Shown here piece by piece: positions 1 to 4,971 of a stretch of 5,304 nucleotides of DNA. Origin of the DNA: Schaedlerella sp. GTDB taxonomy: Bacteria > Bacillota > Clostridia > Lachnospirales > Lachnospiraceae. The position numbers and the translations under genes are program-made. The notes beneath the pieces were generated by a model. It made no database searches, was not told the origin of the DNA, and was given only the letters and a program-made list of their open reading frames with translations. The stretch covers positions 1 to 5,304 of the forward strand of contig JAHHTO010000168.1 of assembly GCA_020024595.1 (NCBI GenBank), given 5' to 3'. The stretch's first letter is position 1. Each line of letters opens with the position of its first letter.

Positions 1-418
1 GGAACTTCCACAGATTTTTTTAATACTTCGGCAGAAGGGAAAATCAGTAGAAGATGAAGGGTGGGCGGTGTCGCATGTTTTGAAGCGGCGACCACCGAGA
101 AAGGGAATTAAACTGACTTACACAACGGACACAAGACCTACGAATTCAATCAGGGAAAACGCAAAAGGTTCTGACCTTTTTATTTGTGAAGGAATGTATG
201 GGGAGAAAGAAAAAGCAGCCAAAGCTGTGGAATATAAGCATATGACATTTTATGAAGCGGCAGAACTTGCGAAAGATGCAGATGTCAAAGAAATGTGGCT
301 GACACATTATAGTCCGTCTTTGACTCATGCGGAGGCATATATGGAGGATGTTCGCAGAATATTTCCGGCAGCAAAGGCAGGAAAGGACAAAATGTCTGTG
401 GAACTAAAATTCGAGTAA
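1..418 (+). CDS. rnz: Ribonuclease Z, C-terminal part (5' end outside window)
   Basis: This is the 3' end of a tRNA 3'-processing endonuclease of the metallo-beta-lactamase fold, which removes 3' trailers from tRNA precursors lacking an encoded CCA. The frame is open from base 2 and gives 138 visible residues; the whole family is about 300 residues, so roughly half is missing. The fragment begins ELPQIF and contains PPRKGIKLTY, then TDTRPT (visible residues 42-47), whose Asp is the family's metal-ligand Asp of the GDTxP-type motif. LTHYSPS (100-106) carries the last metal-ligand His. The usual HEAT-type motif is replaced by CEGMYG (62-67), a variant I believe occurs in clostridial relatives. 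The GTG at 68 is internal and is not the start. The stretch around residues 26-32 (LKRRPPR) departs slightly from what I expect, but the frame stays open. tsaD follows after 47 bp on the same strand. Both tRNA-Ser genes in this window lack an encoded CCA and would be natural substrates. Confidence 0.88.
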   Translation, partial: ELPQIFLILRQKGKSVEDEGWAVSHVLKRRPPRKGIKLTYTTDTRPTNSIRENAKGSDLFICEGMYGEKEKAAKAVEYKHMTFYEAAELAKDADVKEMWLTHYSPSLTHAEAYMEDVRRIFPAAKAGKDKMSVELKFE

Positions 419-465
419 TAACCAGAAATACAAATCGTTGTACGGGTAAGGAAGAGGACATAATT

Positions 466-1494
466 ATGAGAGAAATTAAAGATATTAATATACTTGCAAT
501 TGAGAGTTCCTGCGATGAGACTGCGGCAGCAGTGGTACACAATGGAAGAGAAGTTTTGTCGAATGTTATTTCTTCCCAAATTGATCTGCACAAGTTATAT
601 GGGGGCGTTGTTCCGGAAATTGCGTCCCGTAAACATATAGAGAAAATTAATCAGGTGATAGAGGAAGCTTTGAAAGAGGCAGAAGTGACATTGGATGATA
701 TTGATGCGATTGGTGTTACTTACGGACCGGGGTTGGTGGGCGCGCTGCTAGTTGGCGTGGCAGAGGCAAAGGCAATTGCTTATGCGAGAAATCTCCCATT
801 GGTTGGAGTGCATCATATCGAGGGACATATTTCTGCGAACTATATAGAACATCCTACTTTGGAACCGCCGTTTCTCTGCCTGGTTGTATCTGGAGGGCAT
901 ACCCATTTGGTTTGTGTAAGGGATTATGGGAAATATGAAATTCTCGGACGAACACGAGATGATGCAGCAGGAGAAGCGTATGATAAAGTTGCGCGAGCTA
1001 TCGGATTGGGGTATCCTGGCGGGCCAAAGATCGACCGCCTTGCAAAAGAAGGCAATCCTAATGCAATTGTATTTCCGAAGGCGCACATTGAAGATGCACC
1101 ATATGATTTTAGTTTCAGTGGGGTGAAATCTTCGGTGCTGAATTATTTGAATGGATGCCAGATGAAGGGGGAAACGTATAATCCCGCAGATATTGCAGCG
1201 TCTTTTCAGAAAGCGGTTGTGGATGTACTCGTGGAAAATGCAATGAAAGCGGTGGAGAACTTTGGCATATGTAAGTTAGCTATTGCTGGTGGAGTAGCAT
1301 CCAACAGTGCTTTGCGCGAAGGAATGAAAAAGGCTTGTGAGGAACGAGGGATTCCGTTTTATTATCCGTCTCCGATATACTGTACTGATAATGCGGCTAT
1401 GATCGGTGCGGCTGCATATTATGAATATCTTGCAGGAACAAGACATGGCTGGGATTTGAATGCGATACCGAATTTGAAGTTGGGTGAGAGATAA
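466..1494 (+). CDS. tsaD: tRNA N6-threonylcarbamoyladenosine transferase TsaD
   Basis: TsaD transfers the threonylcarbamoyl group from threonylcarbamoyl-AMP to A37 of ANN-decoding tRNAs, giving t6A. In bacteria it works with TsaB and TsaE; TsaC/TsaC2 makes the intermediate. At 342 residues it is full length. Visible motifs are the ASKHA-fold start AIESSCDETAAAVV (11-24), KLYGGVVPEIASRKH (43-57), the metal-binding HIEGH (117-121), the nucleotide-site loop VSGGHTHL (141-148), GEAYDKVARAIGLGYPGGP (169-187), FSFSGVKSS (215-223), AGGVASNSALRE (274-285) and CTDNAAMIG (306-314) with the conserved metal-ligand Asp. The ATG at 466 is preceded by the purine-rich GGAAGAGG about 8 bases upstream and gives the canonical N-terminus. 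The gene sits between rnz and ispD on the same strand with no intervening terminator, so co-transcription is likely. Nothing is truncated and no key residue is missing. Confidence 0.97.
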   Translation: MREIKDINILAIESSCDETAAAVVHNGREVLSNVISSQIDLHKLYGGVVPEIASRKHIEKINQVIEEALKEAEVTLDDIDAIGVTYGPGLVGALLVGVAEAKAIAYARNLPLVGVHHIEGHISANYIEHPTLEPPFLCLVVSGGHTHLVCVRDYGKYEILGRTRDDAAGEAYDKVARAIGLGYPGGPKIDRLAKEGNPNAIVFPKAHIEDAPYDFSFSGVKSSVLNYLNGCQMKGETYNPADIAASFQKAVVDVLVENAMKAVENFGICKLAIAGGVASNSALREGMKKACEERGIPFYYPSPIYCTDNAAMIGAAAYYEYLAGTRHGWDLNAIPNLKLGER

Positions 1495-1525
1495 CCGGGA
1501 ATTTAATCAGAAAGGAATGCTGAAA

Positions 1526-2254
1526 ATGAAAAAGATGAAATGTACAGCGGTAGTGATGGCAGCAGGACGTGGAAAGCGTATGGGGACTAAGGTGCAGAAA
1601 CAGTATTTACTGCTGTCAGGTAAGCCAGTTTTATACTATTCTTTAAAAGTATTTCAAGATTCTGATATTATAGATGATATTTGTCTTGTGACGGGGAGTG
1701 GTGATGAGGAATATTGCCGTGAGCAGATTGTAGAAAAATATAGAATTCGGAAAGTGAGCCGTATTATATGCGGTGGAGAAGAGCGATATCATTCGGTGTG
1801 GAATGCGCTTCGAACAATGGAGGACAGCGGATATGTCTTTATACACGATGGGGCGCGACCATTTGTGAATGAAGAGATGATTGAACGTGCGTATGAAGCG
1901 GTACAGAACTGCGGCGCATGTGTTGTTGGAATGCCGGTAAAAGATACGATTAAAATAGCTGATGATAACCAAAATGTCGCAGAAACGCCGGAACGAAGCC
2001 GAGTATGGATGATTCAGACTCCTCAGGTGTTTGAAACATCACTTGTAAAAGAAGCGTATGCTCGGTTAATGCAATCAGAAGAAATTGCGGTAACGGATGA
2101 TGCTATGGTGGTTGAAAAGATGAGTGGACATTCAGTAAAGATCGTACAAGGATCATATGAGAATATCAAAATCACAACACCGGAAGATTTAGAAACAGGA
2201 GAACTATTTGTATGCAAGAAAATAGGAAGTGGAAAAATTCAAATTTCTAGTTGA
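1526..2254 (+). CDS. ispD: 2-C-methyl-D-erythritol 4-phosphate cytidylyltransferase IspD
   Basis: IspD couples CTP to 2-C-methyl-D-erythritol 4-phosphate, releasing pyrophosphate, in the cytosolic MEP (non-mevalonate) route to isoprenoids. I choose the ATG at 1526 because AAAGGA (about 1511-1516) lies 9 bases upstream, giving 242 residues, close to the family's usual ~230. Earlier in-frame starts exist (ATG 1517, and GTG 1484 overlapping the tsaD end) but are less well placed. Motifs are the nucleotide-binding loop AAGRGKRMG (12-20), KQY with its catalytic Lys (25), GKPVLYYSL (32-40), CGGEERYHSVWNAL (82-95), FIHDGARPFV (105-114) with the substrate-binding Asp, VKDTIK (138-143), QTPQVFE (164-170), TDDAMVVE (190-197) and ENIKITTPEDL (212-222) with the conserved Lys. 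The C-terminal 15 or so residues after the family core are a short basic tail. Its stop codon lies inside the -35 box of the next promoter. Confidence 0.95.
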   Translation: MKKMKCTAVVMAAGRGKRMGTKVQKQYLLLSGKPVLYYSLKVFQDSDIIDDICLVTGSGDEEYCREQIVEKYRIRKVSRIICGGEERYHSVWNALRTMEDSGYVFIHDGARPFVNEEMIERAYEAVQNCGACVVGMPVKDTIKIADDNQNVAETPERSRVWMIQTPQVFETSLVKEAYARLMQSEEIAVTDDAMVVEKMSGHSVKIVQGSYENIKITTPEDLETGELFVCKKIGSGKIQISS

Positions 2255-2279
2255 CTCTAAAAAGTATCTGTGGTAGAAT
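2251..2279 (+). promoter_or_regulatory. Sigma-A promoter of tRNA-Ser(UGA), overlapping the ispD stop
   Basis: TTGACT (2251-2256) and TAGAAT (2274-2279) are separated by exactly 17 bases. Transcription should begin near 2286, about 30 bases ahead of the mature tRNA. The TGA stop of ispD (2252-2254) is contained in the -35 box. The predicted transcript would start with a small hairpin, GTGC-GAAAGA-GCAC (2287-2300), in the tRNA leader. Confidence 0.85.
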
Positions 2280-2314
2280 ATCAGAAGTGCGAAAGAGCAC
2301 GGGATTTAATATTT

Positions 2315-2400
2315 GGAGAGGTATCGAAGTGGTCATAACGAGGCGGTCTTGAAAACCGTTTGTCCGCAAGGGCGCGTGGGTTCGAATCCCACCCTCTCCG
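2315..2400 (+). tRNA. tRNA-Ser (anticodon UGA)
   Basis: This is a class II tRNA cloverleaf. The acceptor GGAGAGG (2315-2321) pairs with CCTCTCC (2393-2399), with G2400 as discriminator base. The anticodon stem GCGGT/ACCGT encloses the loop CTTGAAA, so the anticodon is TGA, reading UCN codons. A long variable arm (GTCC-GCAA-GGGC region) is the serine hallmark, and the T arm is GTGGG-TTCGAAT-CCCAC. No CCA is encoded (GTTT follows), so RNase Z plus CCA-adding enzyme would mature the 3' end. It has its own promoter and an intrinsic terminator immediately downstream. Confidence 0.97.
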
Positions 2401-2406
2401 GTTTAG

Positions 2407-2440
2407 GCAGTTCTTTATGGAAGAACTGCTTTTTTGTTTT
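2407..2440 (+). terminator. Intrinsic terminator of tRNA-Ser(UGA)
   Basis: GCAGTTCTT (2407-2415) and AAGAACTGC (2421-2429) form a perfect 9-bp stem with a TATGG loop, followed by TTTTTTGTTTT (2430-2440). This is a textbook rho-independent terminator. It would also end any read-through from the rnz-tsaD-ispD unit. Confidence 0.94.
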
Positions 2441-2660
2441 ATGTCTATTTCTTTTTTGATAGAGGTTAGATTATTTTGTGCTAAGACTTTAGTCAAAGTG
2501 ATCTGTATTTAGTAATAACCGTAAAAAGAAAATGAATCATTTCATGTGTCTTTGCGGGGAAAATGTCAGAAAAAGTGATGTAAAATACTGAAAAGTAGAA
2601 AATAAAAAATGTTATGAAGAGTTTTTTCGGCACAGGTTTTAAGAGTGACTACGTTGAATG
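2441..2660. other. Intergenic DNA, no gene seen
   Basis: About 220 AT-rich bases between the tRNA terminator and the promoter of the next gene. No ORF with a credible ribosome binding site is visible on either strand. The only notable structure is the short near-palindrome AAATGA-A-TCATTT (2530-2542), which could be a regulatory site for the downstream gene but is short enough to be chance in such AT-rich sequence. Confidence 0.5.
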
Positions 2661-2666
2661 TCACAA

Positions 2667-2698
2667 TGCTATAAAAAGAAATAGCAATTAAAGGAGGG
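2667..2698 (+). promoter_or_regulatory. Extended -10 promoter and ribosome binding site for the Pro-rich protein
   Basis: TGCTATAAA (2667-2675) is an extended -10 box (TGn plus TATAAA); no good -35 hexamer lies at the right spacing (GACTAC at 2647-2652 is poor). The Shine-Dalgarno AAGGAGGG (2691-2698) is very strong and lies 6 bases before the ATG at 2705. The gap from the -10 box to the start codon leaves a leader of only about 20 bases. Confidence 0.6.
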
Positions 2699-2704
2699 AA
2701 GTTT

Positions 2705-3442
2705 ATGAAAAACAAAAAGAAAATAATCATGGTGGCTGTTGCTGCAGCACTGTTGATCGGCGTTAGTGGAGTGGGAATTGCTGCAGCACTTAATACCGGA
2801 TCAGAGCCAGTAAAAACGGCTCAGAATAGTCAGAAGGCAAAAACAACAGATTTGAATAAAAAGAAAGATGTTAAAACGGATGCAAAAGCAAAATTGACAA
2901 AGACGGCTTCTGAAACAAAAACTCCTACACCTGAAAAAAGTAATGGAAATAAAAAGCGTGACCAGGTGACACAGCCTGCACATCAAGAGCAGACCAAGCA
3001 GAACAATGCGAACAGTGGAAATACTGGAAATCATGTACAGAAACCATCACCTACAGATCCAGAGCCACAGCGACCGGCAGATCCAGAGCCACAGCCACAG
3101 CATACAGCAGCACCAGAGTCAACACCAGCGCCAGCTCCAACACCAGCACCGGAGCCAGTTCCAGCACCAATACCAGCTCCGCAACCGGAACCAGCCCCTC
3201 CGGCACATGTTTGTAGCTTTGATATTCCAATTACGCAGGAAGAGCCGGAAATGCAACAAGTGTTAGTTTGGTATTGTAATACTTGTGGGGCAGATATTAC
3301 AGAAGATCCAATAGCACATCAGGAAGAAAATTTGCATGGAGGATATCATGATGCATATGAACTGCGCCCGACAGGAAATACGATTTTGACAACAATTGGA
3401 TATAAATGTTCTTGCGGAGCTGTTCAGGCACAAGAAAAATGA
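2705..3442 (+). CDS. Secreted or membrane-tethered Pro-rich protein with Cys/His zinc-ribbon-like C-terminus
   Basis: I recognise the architecture but not a named gene. The 245 residues run as follows: basic N-terminus (MKNKKK); hydrophobic segment 7-29 (signal peptide ending near AAA/LN, or an uncleaved anchor); a Lys/Thr/Asn-rich stretch (33-115) suited to contact with the anionic cell wall; a Pro/Ala/Glu/Gln stalk (116-167) made of DPEPQ and PAP-type repeats; and a compact head (168-245). The head carries HVC (168-170), CNTCGAD (191-197), spaced His residues (205, 211, 215) and CSCG (235-238), which suggests a zinc-binding fold. Similar Cys/His heads ending in a phrase like GYKCSCGA occur in clostridial surface proteins, as far as I recall. 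There is no LPxTG sorting motif. It has its own promoter, a strong ribosome binding site and a terminator downstream, so it is monocistronic. Location outside the membrane and zinc binding are inferences; the function is unknown. Confidence 0.85.
   Translation: MKNKKKIIMVAVAAALLIGVSGVGIAAALNTGSEPVKTAQNSQKAKTTDLNKKKDVKTDAKAKLTKTASETKTPTPEKSNGNKKRDQVTQPAHQEQTKQNNANSGNTGNHVQKPSPTDPEPQRPADPEPQPQHTAAPESTPAPAPTPAPEPVPAPIPAPQPEPAPPAHVCSFDIPITQEEPEMQQVLVWYCNTCGADITEDPIAHQEENLHGGYHDAYELRPTGNTILTTIGYKCSCGAVQAQEK
3050..3205 (+). repeat. Coding tandem repeat for the Pro-rich stalk
   Basis: This stretch encodes residues 116-167. It contains a perfect 17-base direct repeat, CAGATCCAGAGCCACAG, at 3054-3070 and 3078-3094 (24-base period, peptide DPEPQ). 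CCA/GCA triplets then encode alternating Pro-Ala, Pro-Glu and Pro-Val. Such repeats commonly change length by slippage, so the stalk length may vary between strains. Confidence 0.75.
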
Positions 3443-3463
3443 ACACATGATAACAAAGAACTA

Positions 3464-3522
3464 CTGATCAAAATGCTCAGGGTTACTGGGGACAGTTTAC
3501 TGAAATCAGGATAACGAGCATT
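3464..3522 (+). other. Interleaved inverted repeats downstream of the Pro-rich gene
   Basis: CTGAT (3464-3468) can pair with ATCAG (3505-3509), and AATGCTC (3472-3478) with GAGCATT (3516-3522). The order is interleaved, so both pairings together would make a pseudoknot-like fold. A small CAGT-TT-ACTG hairpin lies at 3493-3502. The pairings are short and may be coincidental. The block is non-coding and could be the tail of a dispersed or mobile element. Confidence 0.3.
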
Positions 3523-3535
3523 GTAGCAGGGCAAG

Positions 3536-3580
3536 AAAATAGCCGTGAAGGGCCGTAAATGGTTCTTGGCTATTTTTTTA
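3536..3580 (+). terminator. Probable intrinsic terminator after the Pro-rich gene
   Basis: AAAATAGCC (3536-3544) pairs with GGCTATTTT (3568-3576), and the run continues as T to 3579. The loop between the arms is 23 bases and contains GGGCC, so the hairpin is long-looped. A competing arm CAAGAA (3532-3537) can pair with TTCTTG (3563-3568), overlapping the first stem, so two alternative folds are possible. Confidence 0.6.
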
Positions 3581-3626
3581 TCCACACATTCGTATTTCTA
3601 AAAGTCTCCTATAAAACGAAAGCACA

Positions 3627-3824
3627 ATCAAGTTACAGCAGGTCAAGTATGAAATTGGTGTATGGGGTAACAGCCGCAGGAAATGTTTGACAGACTGGTC
3701 GAGCAGCTTGCCGTGAAAGAAGAGGAATCTCAAGGCTGAAAATCAAATGCTCTGGATTCAGCGGAGGAACAACATCCGAAACAGTGCAATGGAAATCATT
3801 AACAAGAAACTGATTTACGCATAA
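3627..3824 (+). pseudogene. Decayed TnpV-like transposon-encoded protein remnant
   Basis: Three pieces in two frames resemble the small TnpV proteins of clostridial transposons. Piece 1, in the frame of 3642, reads VKYEIGVWGN (3642-3671), like the conserved IGxWG/IGKYG segment near the TnpV N-terminus. Piece 2, in the frame of 3671, reads QPQEMFDRLVEQLAVKEE, like the middle of the family, so the central part appears deleted. Piece 3, shifted again from 3729, reads LKAENQMLWIQRRNNIRN and ends in KKLIYA and a TAA stop (3822-3824), the usual TnpV-style C-terminus. No start codon with a ribosome binding site remains. At about 65 codons it is roughly half the family length (about 110-130). A strong hairpin follows. 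The family call is by eye from recalled members; the protein is certainly non-functional. It indicates past insertion of a mobile element here. Confidence 0.65.
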
Positions 3825-3830
3825 CAATCT

Positions 3831-3865
3831 GTCGGGGGTGATCCTCAGGATTGCCCCTGACTTTT
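3831..3865 (+). terminator. Strong hairpin and short T-run after the TnpV-like remnant
   Basis: GTCGGGGGTGATC (3831-3843) pairs with GATTGCCCCTGAC (3849-3861) over 13 positions including three G-T pairs, with a CTCAG loop. TTTT follows (3862-3865). The T-run is short, but stem strength and position directly after the remnant's stop make an intrinsic terminator likely. Confidence 0.7.
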
Positions 3866-3888
3866 AACTAAAACTTCTTTCGAGGTAG

Positions 3889-3901
3889 GATACTAAGTAT
3901 C
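3889..3901. repeat. Short palindrome upstream of the sigma-remnant promoter
   Basis: GATACT-A-AGTATC is a perfect 6-bp inverted repeat around one base, 19 bases ahead of the putative -35 region. It could be an operator or an old element boundary, but it may be chance. Confidence 0.25.
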
Positions 3902-3919
3902 TCTTGAGTACAAATTCTG

Positions 3920-3948
3920 TTAGAAAATTTAGTTTGCTGTGATATAAT
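3920..3948 (+). promoter_or_regulatory. Extended -10 promoter upstream of the sigma-factor remnant
   Basis: TATAAT (3943-3948) is a perfect -10 box preceded by TGA (3940-3942), giving an extended -10. TTAGAA (3920-3925) lies 17 bases upstream as a weak -35. The resulting leader to the ATG at 4125 would be about 170 bases and would contain the hairpin at 4056-4093. No gene is seen in that leader. Confidence 0.6.
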
Positions 3949-4055
3949 TTTGTTAAAACCGAGTATTAGATATACTGAAATGAATCTATCGGTTCAAAAG
4001 TTGCTTACCCTGAGTGAACTGGCGTTTTGAAAAGAAATATCTTAAAGTTGCGAAA

Positions 4056-4093
4056 CCCTTCTTTCTAAAACCCTACTTAATGGGGGAGAAGGG
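4056..4093 (+). other. Leader hairpin ahead of the sigma-factor remnant
   Basis: CCCTTCT (4056-4062) pairs perfectly with AGAAGGG (4087-4093). Inside, CCC (4071-4073) can pair with GGG (4082-4084). There is no T-run, so this is not a standard terminator. It could be a structured 5' leader or a relic of the element that brought the gene. Confidence 0.35.
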
Positions 4094-4124
4094 CCTTACA
4101 GAAAAACACAAAGGGGGTGAATGC

Positions 4125-4292
4125 ATGGAGGACCTCCAAATTATTGAACTATATTTTGCAAGAGACGAAGCGGTCATTCGGGAAACTGGTAATAAATATG
4201 GATGATTATGTTTTCAGATTGCACAAAATATTCTCTCTAATATGGAGGATTCTAAAGAAAGGAACAGTAGGAAAACTGACAGTTCAAGGTGA
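4125..4292 (+). pseudogene. Sigma-70-family RNA polymerase sigma factor fragment, broken by in-frame TGA
   Basis: From the ATG at 4125, with the strong ribosome binding site AGGGGGTGA (4112-4120) just upstream, the frame reads MEDLQIIELYFARDEAVIR then ETGNKYG. This is the N-terminus typical of clostridial sigma-70 (ECF-like) factors (IIxLFFARDExAIxET.xKYG). A TGA at 4203-4205 interrupts where an Arg or similar residue is expected, and the same frame resumes with LCFQIAQNILSNMEDSKE (4206-4259), matching the next part of region 2. After that the expected DxEECVNDTYL continuation is lost and the frame stops at 4290-4292. Only about 45 of the usual 160-190 residues are left, so the protein cannot work as a sigma factor. 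Start and ribosome binding site are well preserved, suggesting recent decay. The family call rests on visual recognition of the motif order on both sides of the stop. Confidence 0.7.
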
Positions 4293-4370
4293 AAAATATA
4301 TTAGTTTTGAACAATGTCATTCAAAAAGCGTGAATAAAAAATAAATATTAAATTTAGAAAGAGGAATAAG

Positions 4371-4811
4371 ATGGCAATAACAGCAGTATGGTACTATGTA
4401 TTAGACATAGTTCTTTGCGTAGCAACATTTTTTATGATACAAAAACTATATAAAAAAATCCCTATCATTAACTGGGAAAAAACATTAAGAACCATTACTT
4501 CAAAGAAGATAAGAAAATATATTGAGATAGGATATTTGCTTACTTTAATTGTATTTTTTATATTTTGTGTAGGTGAAATTGTAATTCCCTCTATTAAAGA
4601 TTTACCGCTTATAGTTAGTGGTGAATATGCGGAAAATACAGGCACGATTTCTCGAATTGTTAAGGACACTGTATATATAACAGATCATGAAGGTCAAGAT
4701 ATAGAAATAGTGATAGGTAAAATAAGAACAAAGGGGTTTAAAGAAGGAGATGATGTTCTTGTATATTACTATCCGAATATGAAACGTGGATTCTTATATC
4801 ATATAGAGTAA
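4371..4811 (+). CDS. Small two-helix membrane protein with DUF3592-like extracytoplasmic tail
   Basis: I do not recognise a named gene. The 146 residues show two hydrophobic helices, about 4-24 and 53-72, linked by a basic loop (25-52, many Lys/Arg) that by the positive-inside rule is cytoplasmic. Both termini would then lie outside. The C-terminal domain (about 80-146) is beta-rich, with GTISRIVKDTVYITD (91-105), IEIVIGK (111-117) and FKEGDDVLVYYYPN (123-136). This recalls the DUF3592 pattern, in which a small beta fold ends with a GDxVxVYYxP phrase; the match is loose. The ATG has GAAAGAGGA about 6 bases upstream. AT-rich codons, including many ATA and AAA, set it apart from tsaD and ispD and fit acquisition by transfer. 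It lies just after the decayed sigma gene and may once have been its operon partner. A role in membrane or envelope function is only a guess. Confidence 0.75.
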   Translation: MAITAVWYYVLDIVLCVATFFMIQKLYKKIPIINWEKTLRTITSKKIRKYIEIGYLLTLIVFFIFCVGEIVIPSIKDLPLIVSGEYAENTGTISRIVKDTVYITDHEGQDIEIVIGKIRTKGFKEGDDVLVYYYPNMKRGFLYHIE

Positions 4812-4834
4812 TGAGATTGTAAGGAGAAAAGTTT

Positions 4835-4948
4835 ATGGACGAAAAATCAATAAAAACAAATAATATTGAAAAAATTCAAACAAATATTATTGTTCAATAT
4901 CCTGCAAATTATATTTGGGTGCGGAAAATTGGGAGTGTTATTTGTTAA
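4835..4948 (+). CDS. Hypothetical 37-residue protein or truncated N-terminus
   Basis: The ATG at 4835 is preceded by AAGGAG (4821-4826) at a good 8-base distance and starts 23 bases after the membrane-protein stop, so translation in the same transcript is plausible. The peptide begins MDEKSIKTNNIEK and ends YIWVRKIGSVIC. It is Asn/Ile/Lys-rich, has no membrane segment and shows no motif I recognise. The good start with such a short product suggests either a genuine small protein or the beginning of a larger gene whose rest was lost; the A-rich DNA after the stop shows no continuation in other frames. AT-rich composition matches its upstream neighbour. Confidence 0.4.
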   Translation: MDEKSIKTNNIEKIQTNIIVQYPANYIWVRKIGSVIC

Positions 4949-4971
4949 AATAAAAAAATATAAAAAAGTAC

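Noticed and set aside
285..593. Reverse-strand ORFs over rnz and tsaD
   Set aside because: They lie antisense to well-supported coding sequence, lack ribosome binding sites and resemble no protein family.
1484..1525. GTG start at 1484 for ispD, overlapping tsaD
   Set aside because: It would add 14 residues not seen in the family, and the ribosome binding site AAAGGA is placed for the ATG at 1526.
2281..2496. A 71-codon reverse-strand ORF containing GWDSNPRALADKRFSRP
   Set aside because: It is the antisense reading of tRNA-Ser(UGA) and its terminator; this phrase is a well-known false protein from tRNA-Ser genes.
3050..3205. CRISPR-like repeats
   Set aside because: The repeats are in-frame Pro-codon repeats in a coding gene, without regular spacers.
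3006..3266. An ORF rich in His, Gln and Ser inside the Pro-rich gene
   Set aside because: It is the frame-shifted reading of the CCA/GCA repeats of the real gene and has no ribosome binding site.
4203..4205. The TGA in the sigma fragment as a recoded (selenocysteine or read-through) codon
   Set aside because: Downstream homology also ends after about 18 codons, so the gene is truncated in any case. The position is expected to be an ordinary residue and no recoding hairpin is evident.
4117..4344. A 75-codon ORF overlapping the sigma remnant in another frame
   Set aside because: Over most of its length it is out of frame with recognisable sigma motifs, and its peptide shows no family features. 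Its last 25 or so codons (GTVGKL to the end) could be a relic of another gene, but this cannot be supported.
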